From CAZGVW01 sp964529265 (lineage in GTDB: Bacteria; Planctomycetota; Phycisphaerae; Phycisphaerales; UBA1924), in assembly GCA_964529265.1 (NCBI GenBank), contig CAZGVW010000233.1, positions 1 to 11,451 on the forward strand: a stretch of DNA of 11,451 bases, in the 5' to 3' direction. The position numbers and the translations under genes are program-made. Below, piece after piece: positions 1-6,090 of the stretch (positions are counted from its first letter, which is position 1; each line of letters starts with the position of its first letter). Under the pieces are notes generated by a model, which saw only the letters and a list, made by a program, of their open reading frames with translations, was not told the DNA's origin and ran no database searches.

Positions 1-1110
1 CTGTCCGAAAGACTTCATCCACTGGTGAACGGGCTCAGAAGGGTGCGCGACCCGTTCAGGGTCTATGGACACGAATCGGGCGTGGCCGTGAACTCGTTCA
101 CGAAGTACAGAGACCTCGTTGTTGGGCTCGGCCGTTCCGAGGATGATTCGCACTTCCTTTTTGAACGCGTGCTTATCGAGTACGAGCATTCCACATGCGT
201 GGAGGCGGAGGCGCTCTTTGTGCATAGGCTCCAAGAGCACTTCCCAGAGTTTGAGGAGTATCCGGCCCGCCACGCCAAGGACGCGTTCAGGAGGGTGCGC
301 GCGCTCGCCATGTCGCGGAAGAACGTGCTCATCGCGCGGTCCGAAGTCGAGGCAGCACTGGATGCCGCGCGGCCGCAGGACGCACCTCGGAAGCCGGGCG
401 TCGTGCGTGTGCACACCGCTAAAAACGACGACTCTGGACCATTCGGCGCGATCCGTTTCGAGTGGGGAGAGTACTTCGGGGGTGATTCGCGGTCGTACCC
501 GCCCGCCGAGCGGTGGGAGTCGCTTACCGACTCCCTGGAGATGACCAGAGATTGGGTTTGTGAGCAGGCCCGCCCTCGGCGCGTGCAGCTGACGGGCGAA
601 CGGCGGCTCTCCGCGGCCTTCGCGATCGGGAGCGTGTTCTCGGCGGTGGCGGGGTTCAGCATCGACGTGAACTACCGAGGATCGTACTGGTCCACCGACG
701 CGTATGAGGATGCCAGCACACCGCCATTCGAGGCGGCAGCGCACGTCACTGGGCCGGCAACCGACGACTCGGTTGCGGACCTAGTTGTTTCGGTCGGAGT
801 CACCCGGGAGATCGGCGCCGAAGTCGCACTGTTTCTGGAAGGAACCATGCTGAGAACAGCGCGGCACTTGGCGATACACACACCGTCGCCGATCGCTGAC
901 GCCCCGCACGCCAACAGGGCGACGAGCGTTATCAAGCAGCACGTCGCCAAGCACATCGGAGGCGCAAGACGCATTCACCTGTTCTTCGCTGGCCCATCGC
1001 CATTGGCTATCTTTCTCGGGCATCGCTTGAACGCGACGGCAGAAGTCCATTGCTATGAATGGGTTCGCCTCGGCGAGTATGCGCCGACGTGTCGCCTCAA
1101 GACACAGTGA
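1..1110 (+). CDS. SAVED-domain protein, probable CBASS effector (3' part; Cap4-like?)
   Basis: The frame is open from base 1 to the TGA at 1108-1110 (369 codons). The GTG at 25 is only the first possible start in view, and the true start is probably upstream of the window. The C-terminal ~230 residues fit a SAVED domain, a fused pair of CARF-like folds that bind cyclic oligonucleotides made by CD-NTases. Visible marks are LTGERRLSAAFAIGSVFS and a following YRGSYWSTD (nt ~590-700), DLVVSVGV (nt ~778-801), and near the end IHLFFAGPSPLAIFLGHRLN and CYEW. The N-terminal part in view is helical and ends with a segment like IARSEVEAALD; this resembles the region after a DUF4297 nuclease in Cap4 (DUF4297-SAVED) proteins. 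No nuclease motif is visible, so HNH-, TM- or other SAVED fusions remain possible. SAVED is recognised from motif pattern only (fairly sure); Cap4 is a guess. Partner genes would lie upstream, since the downstream neighbours are housekeeping genes. Confidence 0.75.
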   Translation: MSERLHPLVNGLRRVRDPFRVYGHESGVAVNSFTKYRDLVVGLGRSEDDSHFLFERVLIEYEHSTCVEAEALFVHRLQEHFPEFEEYPARHAKDAFRRVRALAMSRKNVLIARSEVEAALDAARPQDAPRKPGVVRVHTAKNDDSGPFGAIRFEWGEYFGGDSRSYPPAERWESLTDSLEMTRDWVCEQARPRRVQLTGERRLSAAFAIGSVFSAVAGFSIDVNYRGSYWSTDAYEDASTPPFEAAAHVTGPATDDSVADLVVSVGVTREIGAEVALFLEGTMLRTARHLAIHTPSPIADAPHANRATSVIKQHVAKHIGGARRIHLFFAGPSPLAIFLGHRLNATAEVHCYEWVRLGEYAPTCRLKTQ

Positions 1111-1151
1111 CGATTCCCTCATGGCGGTTCGCCGGCTCGCCCACGAGGGTT

Positions 1152-1240
1152 GGAGGGGTATCCAAGTGGCAGCGGTGGTACCCCCCCCTGGGTACCGCCC
1201 GGGTTATCCCCCTTCCAGGTTGCGAATCCTGCCCCTGGGC
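1152..1240 (+). other. Degenerate tRNA-like sequence with a strong GGTACC hairpin
   Basis: The order of parts imitates a tRNA. GGAGGGG (1152-1158) can pair over five of seven positions with CCCCTGG (1232-1238). TA TCC AAGTGGC follows in the D-arm place. A perfect GTACC/GGTAC stem (1178-1182 with 1191-1195) sits where the anticodon stem should be, and CAGG-TTGCGAAT-CCTG (1216-1231) resembles a T-arm. It fails as a working tRNA: the 'anticodon' loop is 8 nt of C's ending in TG and lacks U33, the T-loop has 8 rather than 7 nt, two acceptor pairs are lost and no CCA follows. The central stem can extend to about 10 bp (1174-1183 with 1190-1199). It could be a tRNA relic, an old integration scar, a hairpin that ends the upstream gene, or chance. 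Confidence 0.28.
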
Positions 1241-1249
1241 GGCTAGACT
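1220..1249 (+). promoter_or_regulatory. Candidate sigma70-type promoter for rpsB
   Basis: A -35-like TTGCGA (1220-1225) is followed after 18 bp by a -10-like TAGACT (1244-1249), each matching the consensus at 4 of 6 positions. It would give an rpsB leader of about 250 nt. A similarly built pair precedes the cytochrome gene at 5986-6015. The -35 box overlaps the T-arm-like part of the tRNA-like sequence, so the two readings compete. Confidence 0.4.
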
Positions 1250-1337
1250 GCCGCATTCGGCCGCGACCGGCGGTCGTCCCCGGACGCCTTGGCGATGGGC
1301 CAGGCGACGGTGGTGGGTTCTTCGTGCATCCAGATCC

Positions 1338-1382
1338 GGCCCGCCCCGGAGGCAGGGATTGCGCCTCGCGGGCCGGGCTTTT
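1338..1382 (+). terminator. Terminator-like hairpin in the rpsB leader (possible attenuator)
   Basis: GGCCCGC (1338-1344) pairs with GCGGGCC (1368-1374), and GAGGC (1349-1353) pairs with GCCTC (1363-1367). This gives a 12-bp stem with a 4-nt bulge (CCCG) and a 9-nt loop, followed by GGGC and four T's (1379-1382). The T-run is short and is set off by four bases, so termination strength is uncertain. It lies between the candidate promoter and the rpsB start and could act as an attenuator or as the binding site of a leader regulator. I do not recognise a described rpsB leader motif. The rest of 1383-1506 shows nothing else I can name. Confidence 0.4.
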
Positions 1383-1506
1383 CCCCAAGCGGGCCCAATG
1401 CGGGGTCGGCGCGAGGCGAAGTGCGGGCGCCGTTGCGGCGACGCACCCGCTTCTCGAACCGGTTCACCGTCTCCGCCGGCTTCGCTGCCAAAGGCGACTC
1501 GTCATC

Positions 1507-2352
1507 ATGGCCAACTCACTCGTTCAGGACCTGATCGAATCCGGCATCCACTTCGGGCAGCACGCCAGCGGCTGGAATCCGAAGATGGGCCGGTTCATCT
1601 ACGGCAAGCGCAACGCGATTCACATCATCGACATCAAGGAGACCATCAAGGGGCTCCTCCTGGCGAAGAAGTTCATCGCCCGGACGGTGTCGGACGGGCG
1701 CGACGTGGTGTTCGTCGGCACGAAACGGCAGGCGCGCTCGGTGCTCGAGACGCGCGTGGCGGACGTGAAGATGCACTACGTGATCGAGCGCTGGCTGGGC
1801 GGCACGCTCACGAACTTCCGGACCATCCGCTCTCGCCTGAAGCGGCTCGAGGAACTCGAGGCGATCGAGCAGACGGACAACTTCCAGTCGTATTCGAAGA
1901 AGATGGAGAGCCGCCTCCGCCGCGAGATGCGCAAGATCAAGCGCAACCTCGAGGGCATCCGGCACATGGAGAAGCTGCCGGGCGCGGTGGTGGTGATCGA
2001 CGTTCGTCGCGAGGTGAACGCGCTGCGCGAGGCGCGGAAGCTGGGCATCCCGACGATCTGCCTGATCGACACCGACGGCGACCCGGACATGGCGGATATT
2101 CCGATCCCGGGGAACGACGACAGCATGCGGGCGATCGACGTGATCGTGCGCGAGTTGTGCGCGGCGTGCTCCGAGGGCAAGCAGTTGCGGCAGACGAAGA
2201 CGGGCGACCGCGGCGGAGACGGCGACCAGCCGCAGCGGCGCAGCCGCCGGGCCCAGTACCGGCGCGATGAGGACGGCCCGGGGCCGGACGTCGAGACACC
2301 GGCGCGGGAATCGGCGGCGGTTGCCGCGGCGACGCCGGAGAGTGCGGGCTGA
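1507..2352 (+). CDS. rpsB: 30S ribosomal protein S2
   Basis: This 281-residue protein of the small ribosomal subunit assembles late onto the 30S head near protein S1's site. S2 hallmarks are clear: an N-terminal LIESGIHFGQHASGWNPKM, then FIYGKRNAIHIIDI, VVFVGTKRQA, ERWLGGTLTNFRTI and, late in the protein, PGAVVVIDVRREVNALREA and GIPTICLIDTDGDPD. The ATG at 1507 is chosen because MANSLVQDLIESGIHFG is the usual S2 beginning; the frame is open upstream to about 1150, but that part has no S2 similarity. Only a weak SD-like AAAGGCGA (about 1490) precedes it. The last ~50 residues, from about residue 230, are a hydrophilic, probably disordered tail rich in R, D, P and A, slightly longer than in many S2 proteins. 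tsf follows on the same strand, the arrangement found in most bacteria. Confidence 0.97.
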   Translation: MANSLVQDLIESGIHFGQHASGWNPKMGRFIYGKRNAIHIIDIKETIKGLLLAKKFIARTVSDGRDVVFVGTKRQARSVLETRVADVKMHYVIERWLGGTLTNFRTIRSRLKRLEELEAIEQTDNFQSYSKKMESRLRREMRKIKRNLEGIRHMEKLPGAVVVIDVRREVNALREARKLGIPTICLIDTDGDPDMADIPIPGNDDSMRAIDVIVRELCAACSEGKQLRQTKTGDRGGDGDQPQRRSRRAQYRRDEDGPGPDVETPARESAAVAAATPESAG

Positions 2353-2408
2353 GCGGGACGGGCGGGGGCGGTAAGACGAAGGCAGAGTAGAAGTAGGACG
2401 GGTAGAGG

Positions 2409-2563
2409 AGGAGCCCCTCACCCCTCCCTCTCCCCACGAAGCGCGGGGAGAGGGGGAAGAAGGAGCCCCTCACCCCTCCCTCTCCCCACGAAGCGCGGGG
2501 AGAGGGGGAAGAAGGAGCCCCTCACCCCTCCCTCTCCCCGGAAAGCCGGGGAGAGGGGGAAGA
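2409..2563. repeat. Three tandem 52-bp copies of a hairpin-forming (REP-like) repeat
   Basis: Copies lie at 2409-2460, 2461-2512 and 2513-2563 (period 52, last copy 51 bp). Each begins AGGAGCCCCTCACCCCTCC and carries the inverted arms CCCTCTCCCC and GGGGAGAGGG. Copies 1 and 2 look identical, with centre ACGAAGCGC; copy 3 has GGAAAGCC instead, which still pairs and lengthens the stem to 12 bp with loop AAAG. Similar C/T-rich hairpin repeats are scattered through many high-GC bacterial genomes, so a REP/MITE-like origin is likely. Lying between rpsB and tsf, the array could weaken read-through or protect the rpsB mRNA 3' end. The remaining intergenic bases (2353-2408 and 2564-2656) show nothing further. 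Confidence 0.9.
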
Positions 2564-2656
2564 GGCGCGGTATTCGCCTCCTGGCCGCGGCGATTGAGTC
2601 CGCGGCGGGCCGAGCAAGCGATCACGAACAGACAAGCAGACGGAGACGACGCGACC

Positions 2657-3475
2657 ATGTCGGAGATCAGCGCCAAGGACGTGATGGCCCTGCGTGCGGC
2701 GACGGGGCTCGGGATGATGGACTGCAAGGAGGCGCTCGCGCAGACGGGCGGCGACCGCGAGGCGGCGCTGGAGTGGCTGCGCAAGAAGCTCAAGGGCAAG
2801 ATGGATCTGCGCACCGACCGGGCGGCGGGCGAGGGGCGCATCGCCACGGCGATCTCGAGCGACGGTCGGAGCGGGAGCATCGTCGAGCTGCGGGCGGAGA
2901 CGGACTTCACGGCGAAGAACGAATCGTTCATCAAGGCGGCGCAGCAGTGCGCCGAACTGGCGCTGAAGGAGGCGTCGGGGGACGTCGCAGCGACGGCGGA
3001 GATCAAGCGGGTCGTGGACGACATCCGCATGTCCACAGGCGAGAACATCTCCTATGCGCGCGGGCACAAGTTGTCGGGCGGGGGCGAGACGATCTTCGCG
3101 TCGTACATCCACTTCGACGGCAAGACGGGCGTGCTGCTGCAGGGCGAGGGCTCGGTGTCGGCGGACATGCTGCGCGAGGTGGGGATGCACGTGACGGCGG
3201 CGCATCCGCGTCCGCAGGGCGTGACGGTGGAGGACATTCCGGCGAACATCGTGGAGAAGGAGCGGAAGTTCGCGCTGGAGCAGGCGATGGAGAGCGGCAA
3301 GCCGCGGGAGATCGCCGAGAAGATGGTCGAGGGCAAGATGCGGAAGTTCTTCGAGGAGGTGGCGCTGCTGGAGCAGCCCTTCGTGAAGGACCCGGAGAAG
3401 AAGATCAAGGCCCTGCTGCCGAAGGGCGGCTCGATTGTGGCCTTCCTGCGGTGGCAGGTGGGCGAGACGGGCTGA
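2657..3475 (+). CDS. tsf: Elongation factor Ts
   Basis: A 272-residue cytoplasmic guanine-nucleotide exchange factor that releases GDP from EF-Tu so that EF-Tu can be reloaded with GTP. The family pattern is complete: an N-terminal UBA-like part with VMALRAATGLGMMDCKEAL and a following WLRKK, the EF-Tu-contacting TDFTAKN motif at about residue 80, the core GVLLQGEG and MHVTAAHPRP segments, and a C-terminal KMVEGKMRKFFEEVALLEQP with FVKD. Length is normal. The ATG at 2657 gives the standard EF-Ts beginning MSEISAKDVMALR; the frame is open further upstream (from 2594), but that part is unlike EF-Ts. A GGAG at 2642-2645 lies rather far from the start. It is the usual partner of rpsB, here separated from it by the hairpin-repeat array, so it may be partly uncoupled from rpsB transcription. 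Confidence 0.97.
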   Translation: MSEISAKDVMALRAATGLGMMDCKEALAQTGGDREAALEWLRKKLKGKMDLRTDRAAGEGRIATAISSDGRSGSIVELRAETDFTAKNESFIKAAQQCAELALKEASGDVAATAEIKRVVDDIRMSTGENISYARGHKLSGGGETIFASYIHFDGKTGVLLQGEGSVSADMLREVGMHVTAAHPRPQGVTVEDIPANIVEKERKFALEQAMESGKPREIAEKMVEGKMRKFFEEVALLEQPFVKDPEKKIKALLPKGGSIVAFLRWQVGETG

Positions 3476-3490
3476 GGGCCCCGGAAGGCC

Positions 3491-3517
3491 GCGCCCCCGG
3501 CGCCCCCGGCGCCCCCA
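3491..3517. repeat. 9-bp tandem repeat, three units
   Basis: GCGCCCCCG occurs three times in a row (3491-3499, 3500-3508, and 3509-3517 with A in the last position), just after the tsf stop. It is a short GC-rich microrepeat with no evident role and is probably polymerase slippage. Confidence 0.7.
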
Positions 3518-3600
3518 AGCGCCCGGAAAACGCCGCGGAAATCCCCTGTTCTCGGGCGATCGGATTGCGGGTTTTGTCTGGCCCCCCCGGCGGACGGGGG

Positions 3601-3606
3601 TATACT
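3601..3606 (+). promoter_or_regulatory. Possible -10 box (TATACT) before the PEP-CTERM-like gene
   Basis: TATACT matches the -10 consensus at 5 of 6 positions and stands out in very GC-rich surroundings 66 bp upstream of the ATG. The best upstream -35-like TTGTCT (3574-3579) is 21 bp away, too far for an ideal promoter, and a C-run/G-run hairpin lies between them. It is suggestive only. Confidence 0.3.
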
Positions 3607-3672
3607 GGCTCACCGCGCACGGCAAGAGAGGGCCGTGCGTCCGTGAATAGGGCCTGCGAGAGAGAACCTGCC

Positions 3673-4356
3673 ATGAAGCACGTTGTGACCGGGCAAAGCC
3701 TGATTGGCCGCGCGATGGCCGCCGCACTCGCTCTGGGAGCGGGCGGGGCGGCGAGCGCGATCAGCCCCTTCTTCCAGGAGAACTGGACCAACGCCGACGA
3801 CTTGGCGGGGTGGGCGGGCGGGGCCGTGTATGGCAACCCGGGCACGGGCGGCGTGGACGGCGCGGCGGACGGCTATCTGCATGTTTCTCGCACGAGCCCC
3901 GGCAGTTTCGGGGCGCGGCCGTTCGATGCGCGCTACGCGGGCGACTACGTGGCGGCGGGGATCACGGAAGTGACATTCTGGCTGAACGACGTGGATACGA
4001 GCCAGGATTTTCAGATCTACTTCGGGATCGGGAGCAGGACCAACTTCTACCAGTACAACATCGCGTTCAAGCCGGCGGAGAATGAGTGGACGGAGTTCAG
4101 CGTCGATCTGACGGATGCATCGCTGTGGACGGCGATCGGGTTCGGCACGCTTTCGTTCTTCGAGGCGCTCGAGGAGGTCGAGAACGTGCTGATCCGGCAC
4201 GATACGTTCCCACCCACGCCGACCGGCGGTGGACCGCCGCCGATCGCGGGCCAACTGGGGATTGACAAGATCACGTTCCTGCCCGCGCCGGGGGCGGCGG
4301 CGCTGCTTGGATTCGGGGCGCTGGTCGGGGGCTCGCGGCGGCGGCGGACGGGGTGA
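3673..4356 (+). CDS. Secreted protein with PEP-CTERM-like C-terminal sorting signal
   Basis: A 227-residue exported protein of unknown function. Residues 1-29 form a signal peptide with a likely cut after AASA. The mature part begins with FFQENWTNADDLAGW and is rich in short beta segments (for example EVTFWLNDVDT, FQIYFGIG), which suggests a beta-sandwich similar to carbohydrate-binding or LamG-like folds; I cannot assign a named domain. The C-terminus, from about residue 202, has the layout of a PEP-CTERM tail: a PAPG motif, a hydrophobic stretch (AAALLGFGALVG) and a terminal RRRR cluster. In organisms with the exosortase system this tail directs processing and release or attachment at the cell surface; no exosortase gene is in this window. 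The start is supported by a GAGAGAGA purine stretch at about 3656-3664 and by the signal peptide. Confidence 0.85.
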   Translation: MKHVVTGQSLIGRAMAAALALGAGGAASAISPFFQENWTNADDLAGWAGGAVYGNPGTGGVDGAADGYLHVSRTSPGSFGARPFDARYAGDYVAAGITEVTFWLNDVDTSQDFQIYFGIGSRTNFYQYNIAFKPAENEWTEFSVDLTDASLWTAIGFGTLSFFEALEEVENVLIRHDTFPPTPTGGGPPPIAGQLGIDKITFLPAPGAAALLGFGALVGGSRRRRTG

Positions 4357-4450
4357 TCGCGGCCCTGCCGATGTGGTGGGGCGGGGCGCGGGGGCGTGAG
4401 GCGTCTACAGTTCAAGTGAAGAGTCGGGGAGGGGTCGGAGAGCCGGGTCG

Positions 4451-5959
4451 ATGACCCAGAATGGAAGAGCAGAGACGGGCGGTCGCCGGCGCGGTGTCGT
4501 GCGCGCCGGGGCGGGCCGGCTTGCCGCGGCGGCGGTGGTGGTTGCGGCGTGCGGCGGGGCCGAGGCGCTGGCGCTGACTGAAGACCGCGTGCTGCTGCTC
4601 TACAACTCGGCGAACGCGGAATCGCTGGCGGTGCGCGAGCTGTACGTCGCGGCGCATCCGGGCGTGCTGCAGCTGGATCTGGCGGATTCGACGCTGGCGC
4701 CGGGATCGATCTCGCGGGATGACTACCTGACGAAGATCAGGGCGCCGCTCTTGGCGTATTTGAACAACGGCAGCGCGTTTCCGCGCTCGCAGCAGGTGAT
4801 CGCGATCGCGACGACGCGCGGGCTGCCGGCGCGCATCAACGGCAAGGCGGAGTTTAACTTCAACTCCACGTGGAGCAGCGTCGAGAGCGAACTCGCGCTC
4901 ATGCAGCAGAACCTGGAGGCGGCGGGCGCGGGGCAGCTGCCCACACTGCACCACGGCGTGGTGGATAATCCGTATCACCTGGTGTTCGATGCGCCGATCG
5001 AGTCGATCAGCCGCGCGAACATCGAAACGCTGCAGACGGCGAGCCAGCCCGCCGGCGCGTTCTGGCGATTCGACGGCCTCACGCCGGGGGATATCTATCT
5101 TGTGTGCCGGCTGGACGCGGCGCCGGATGCGACGCGCTCCGCCGTGGCGAACGTGGCGGCGCTGATCCAGCGCTCGCAGAATCTCGTGGTCTCGCCGTGC
5201 AAGACGCAAGCGCTGCTCGACGAATACGCCTGCTCCGAGCAGCTGGATGATGACGGCTTCGTGGGGCTCTTCACGTCGTTCGACGATTTCGACCGCGCCC
5301 GCATCAACCTCGGCGCGTTCGATGTCAGTGTGCTGCACGACGAGACATTCGCGTTCTTCGAAGGGCACGAACTGCCCGATCAGTCGAAGCCGCTGCTCGT
5401 CATCGGCACCTACGGTGAGAACCACAAGATCGATCTCGGGACGGGCGTGTGCGGCGAGAACCCCGTGGGCCAGGGGACGTACATCTCCACCTACGCTCCG
5501 CTGCTGCACCCCGCGGCGATGTTCATCGCCTACGAATCCTTCGGCGGCAACAGCATCGTGGACGGGATGTCACGGGGAAATCAGGGCCAGGCACTGGATT
5601 TCATCGCGGGCGGCGGCTCGTTCACTATCGCCACGGTGGCGGAGCCCTTCACTTTCGCCATCGCCGACCTCGAACTGCTGACGGAGAACATGATCCGCCA
5701 CGGCCTCACGTTCGCGGAAGCCGCGTACAGCGCGCTGCCCGGGCTGTCGTGGCAGAGCACACCCATCGGCGACCCCTTGGCTCGGCTGCGCGTCATCAAC
5801 CGGCGTCCGGGCGACCTGAACGGCGACGATGTCGTGAACGCCTCCGATCTGGCGATCCTGCTCGGGGCGTGGGCCTCCGGCGACTGCGCCGCGGACTTCA
5901 ACGGCGACGGCATCGTCAACGCCACCGACCTGGGCATCATCCTGGGCGCCTGGGGGTAG
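4451..5959 (+). CDS. TIGR03790-family exported protein with two dockerin-like repeats
   Basis: A 502-residue protein. The N-terminus has an arginine-rich n-region, a hydrophobic stretch (residues 24-33) and either a signal-peptidase I site after AEALA or a lipobox-like VAAC at Cys34, so it may be a lipoprotein. The opening of the mature part, DRVLLLYNSANAESLAVREL with a following YVAAHPG, fits TIGR03790, an uncharacterised family of scattered bacterial distribution; later marks include VIAIATTRGLPARING and MFIAYESFGG. No enzyme activity is known to me for the family. The C-terminus carries two dockerin-like calcium loops, DLNGDDVVNASDLAILLGAW (from residue 455) and DFNGDGIVNATDLGIILGAW (from residue 482), and ends in Gly. 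Such paired repeats are a common C-terminal tag of exported planctomycete proteins and need not mean a cellulosome. GGAGAG at 4437-4442 is a good SD. The 94 bp before it show no clear promoter, so co-transcription with the previous gene is possible. Confidence 0.82.
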   Translation: MTQNGRAETGGRRRGVVRAGAGRLAAAAVVVAACGGAEALALTEDRVLLLYNSANAESLAVRELYVAAHPGVLQLDLADSTLAPGSISRDDYLTKIRAPLLAYLNNGSAFPRSQQVIAIATTRGLPARINGKAEFNFNSTWSSVESELALMQQNLEAAGAGQLPTLHHGVVDNPYHLVFDAPIESISRANIETLQTASQPAGAFWRFDGLTPGDIYLVCRLDAAPDATRSAVANVAALIQRSQNLVVSPCKTQALLDEYACSEQLDDDGFVGLFTSFDDFDRARINLGAFDVSVLHDETFAFFEGHELPDQSKPLLVIGTYGENHKIDLGTGVCGENPVGQGTYISTYAPLLHPAAMFIAYESFGGNSIVDGMSRGNQGQALDFIAGGGSFTIATVAEPFTFAIADLELLTENMIRHGLTFAEAAYSALPGLSWQSTPIGDPLARLRVINRRPGDLNGDDVVNASDLAILLGAWASGDCAADFNGDGIVNATDLGIILGAWG

Positions 5960-5985
5960 ACTGGGGCCCACCCGAGTCTTTTTCC

Positions 5986-6015
5986 TTGCGGCACTCGCAG
6001 CCCCGGCGGTAGCCT
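5986..6015 (+). promoter_or_regulatory. Candidate promoter for the cytochrome gene
   Basis: TTGCGG (5986-5991), an 18-bp spacer and TAGCCT (6010-6015) lie 76 bp upstream of the ATG. The -10 match is weak (3 of 6). The reason to report it is its likeness in both boxes and spacing to the pair before rpsB (1220-1249), including a GCCCC-GGCGG-type spacer. Confidence 0.35.
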
Positions 6016-6076
6016 GACTCCTGATCAGAGAGAGTCGGAAGCGCCGTCGGGGCGCGCGATCGCGGACGCCGGCCTT

Positions 6077-6085
6077 GGGAGGGAA
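6077..6085 (+). promoter_or_regulatory. Strong ribosome binding site
   Basis: GGGAGGGAA lies 5 nt before the ATG at 6091. It fixes that start and is much stronger than the sites before rpsB and tsf. Confidence 0.7.
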
Positions 6086-6090
6086 CGGAC

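Noticed and set aside
1150..1506. In-frame N-terminal extension of rpsB
   Set aside because: The extra codons translate to a Pro/Gly/Arg-rich stretch unlike any S2 protein and cross the tRNA-like sequence and terminator-like hairpin. The ATG at 1507 gives the standard S2 N-terminus.
1059..2270. 403-codon + strand frame overlapping the SAVED gene end and rpsB
   Set aside because: It is out of frame with both and has an Arg/Gly/Pro-rich composition typical of shadow frames.
1516..2421. 301-codon - strand frame over rpsB
   Set aside because: Shadow of rpsB in GC-rich sequence; its low-complexity R/L/A/H composition has no recognisable domain.
2409..2563. CRISPR array
   Set aside because: The three units are directly adjacent with a 52-bp period and carry no unique spacers; they are tandem hairpin repeats.
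2594..2656. Upstream start for tsf
   Set aside because: The extension is not EF-Ts-like; the ATG at 2657 gives the expected MSEISAKDVM beginning.
2522..3727. 401-codon - strand frame over tsf
   Set aside because: Antisense to an unambiguous EF-Ts; arginine- and leucine-rich with no motifs, and it runs through the hairpin repeats.
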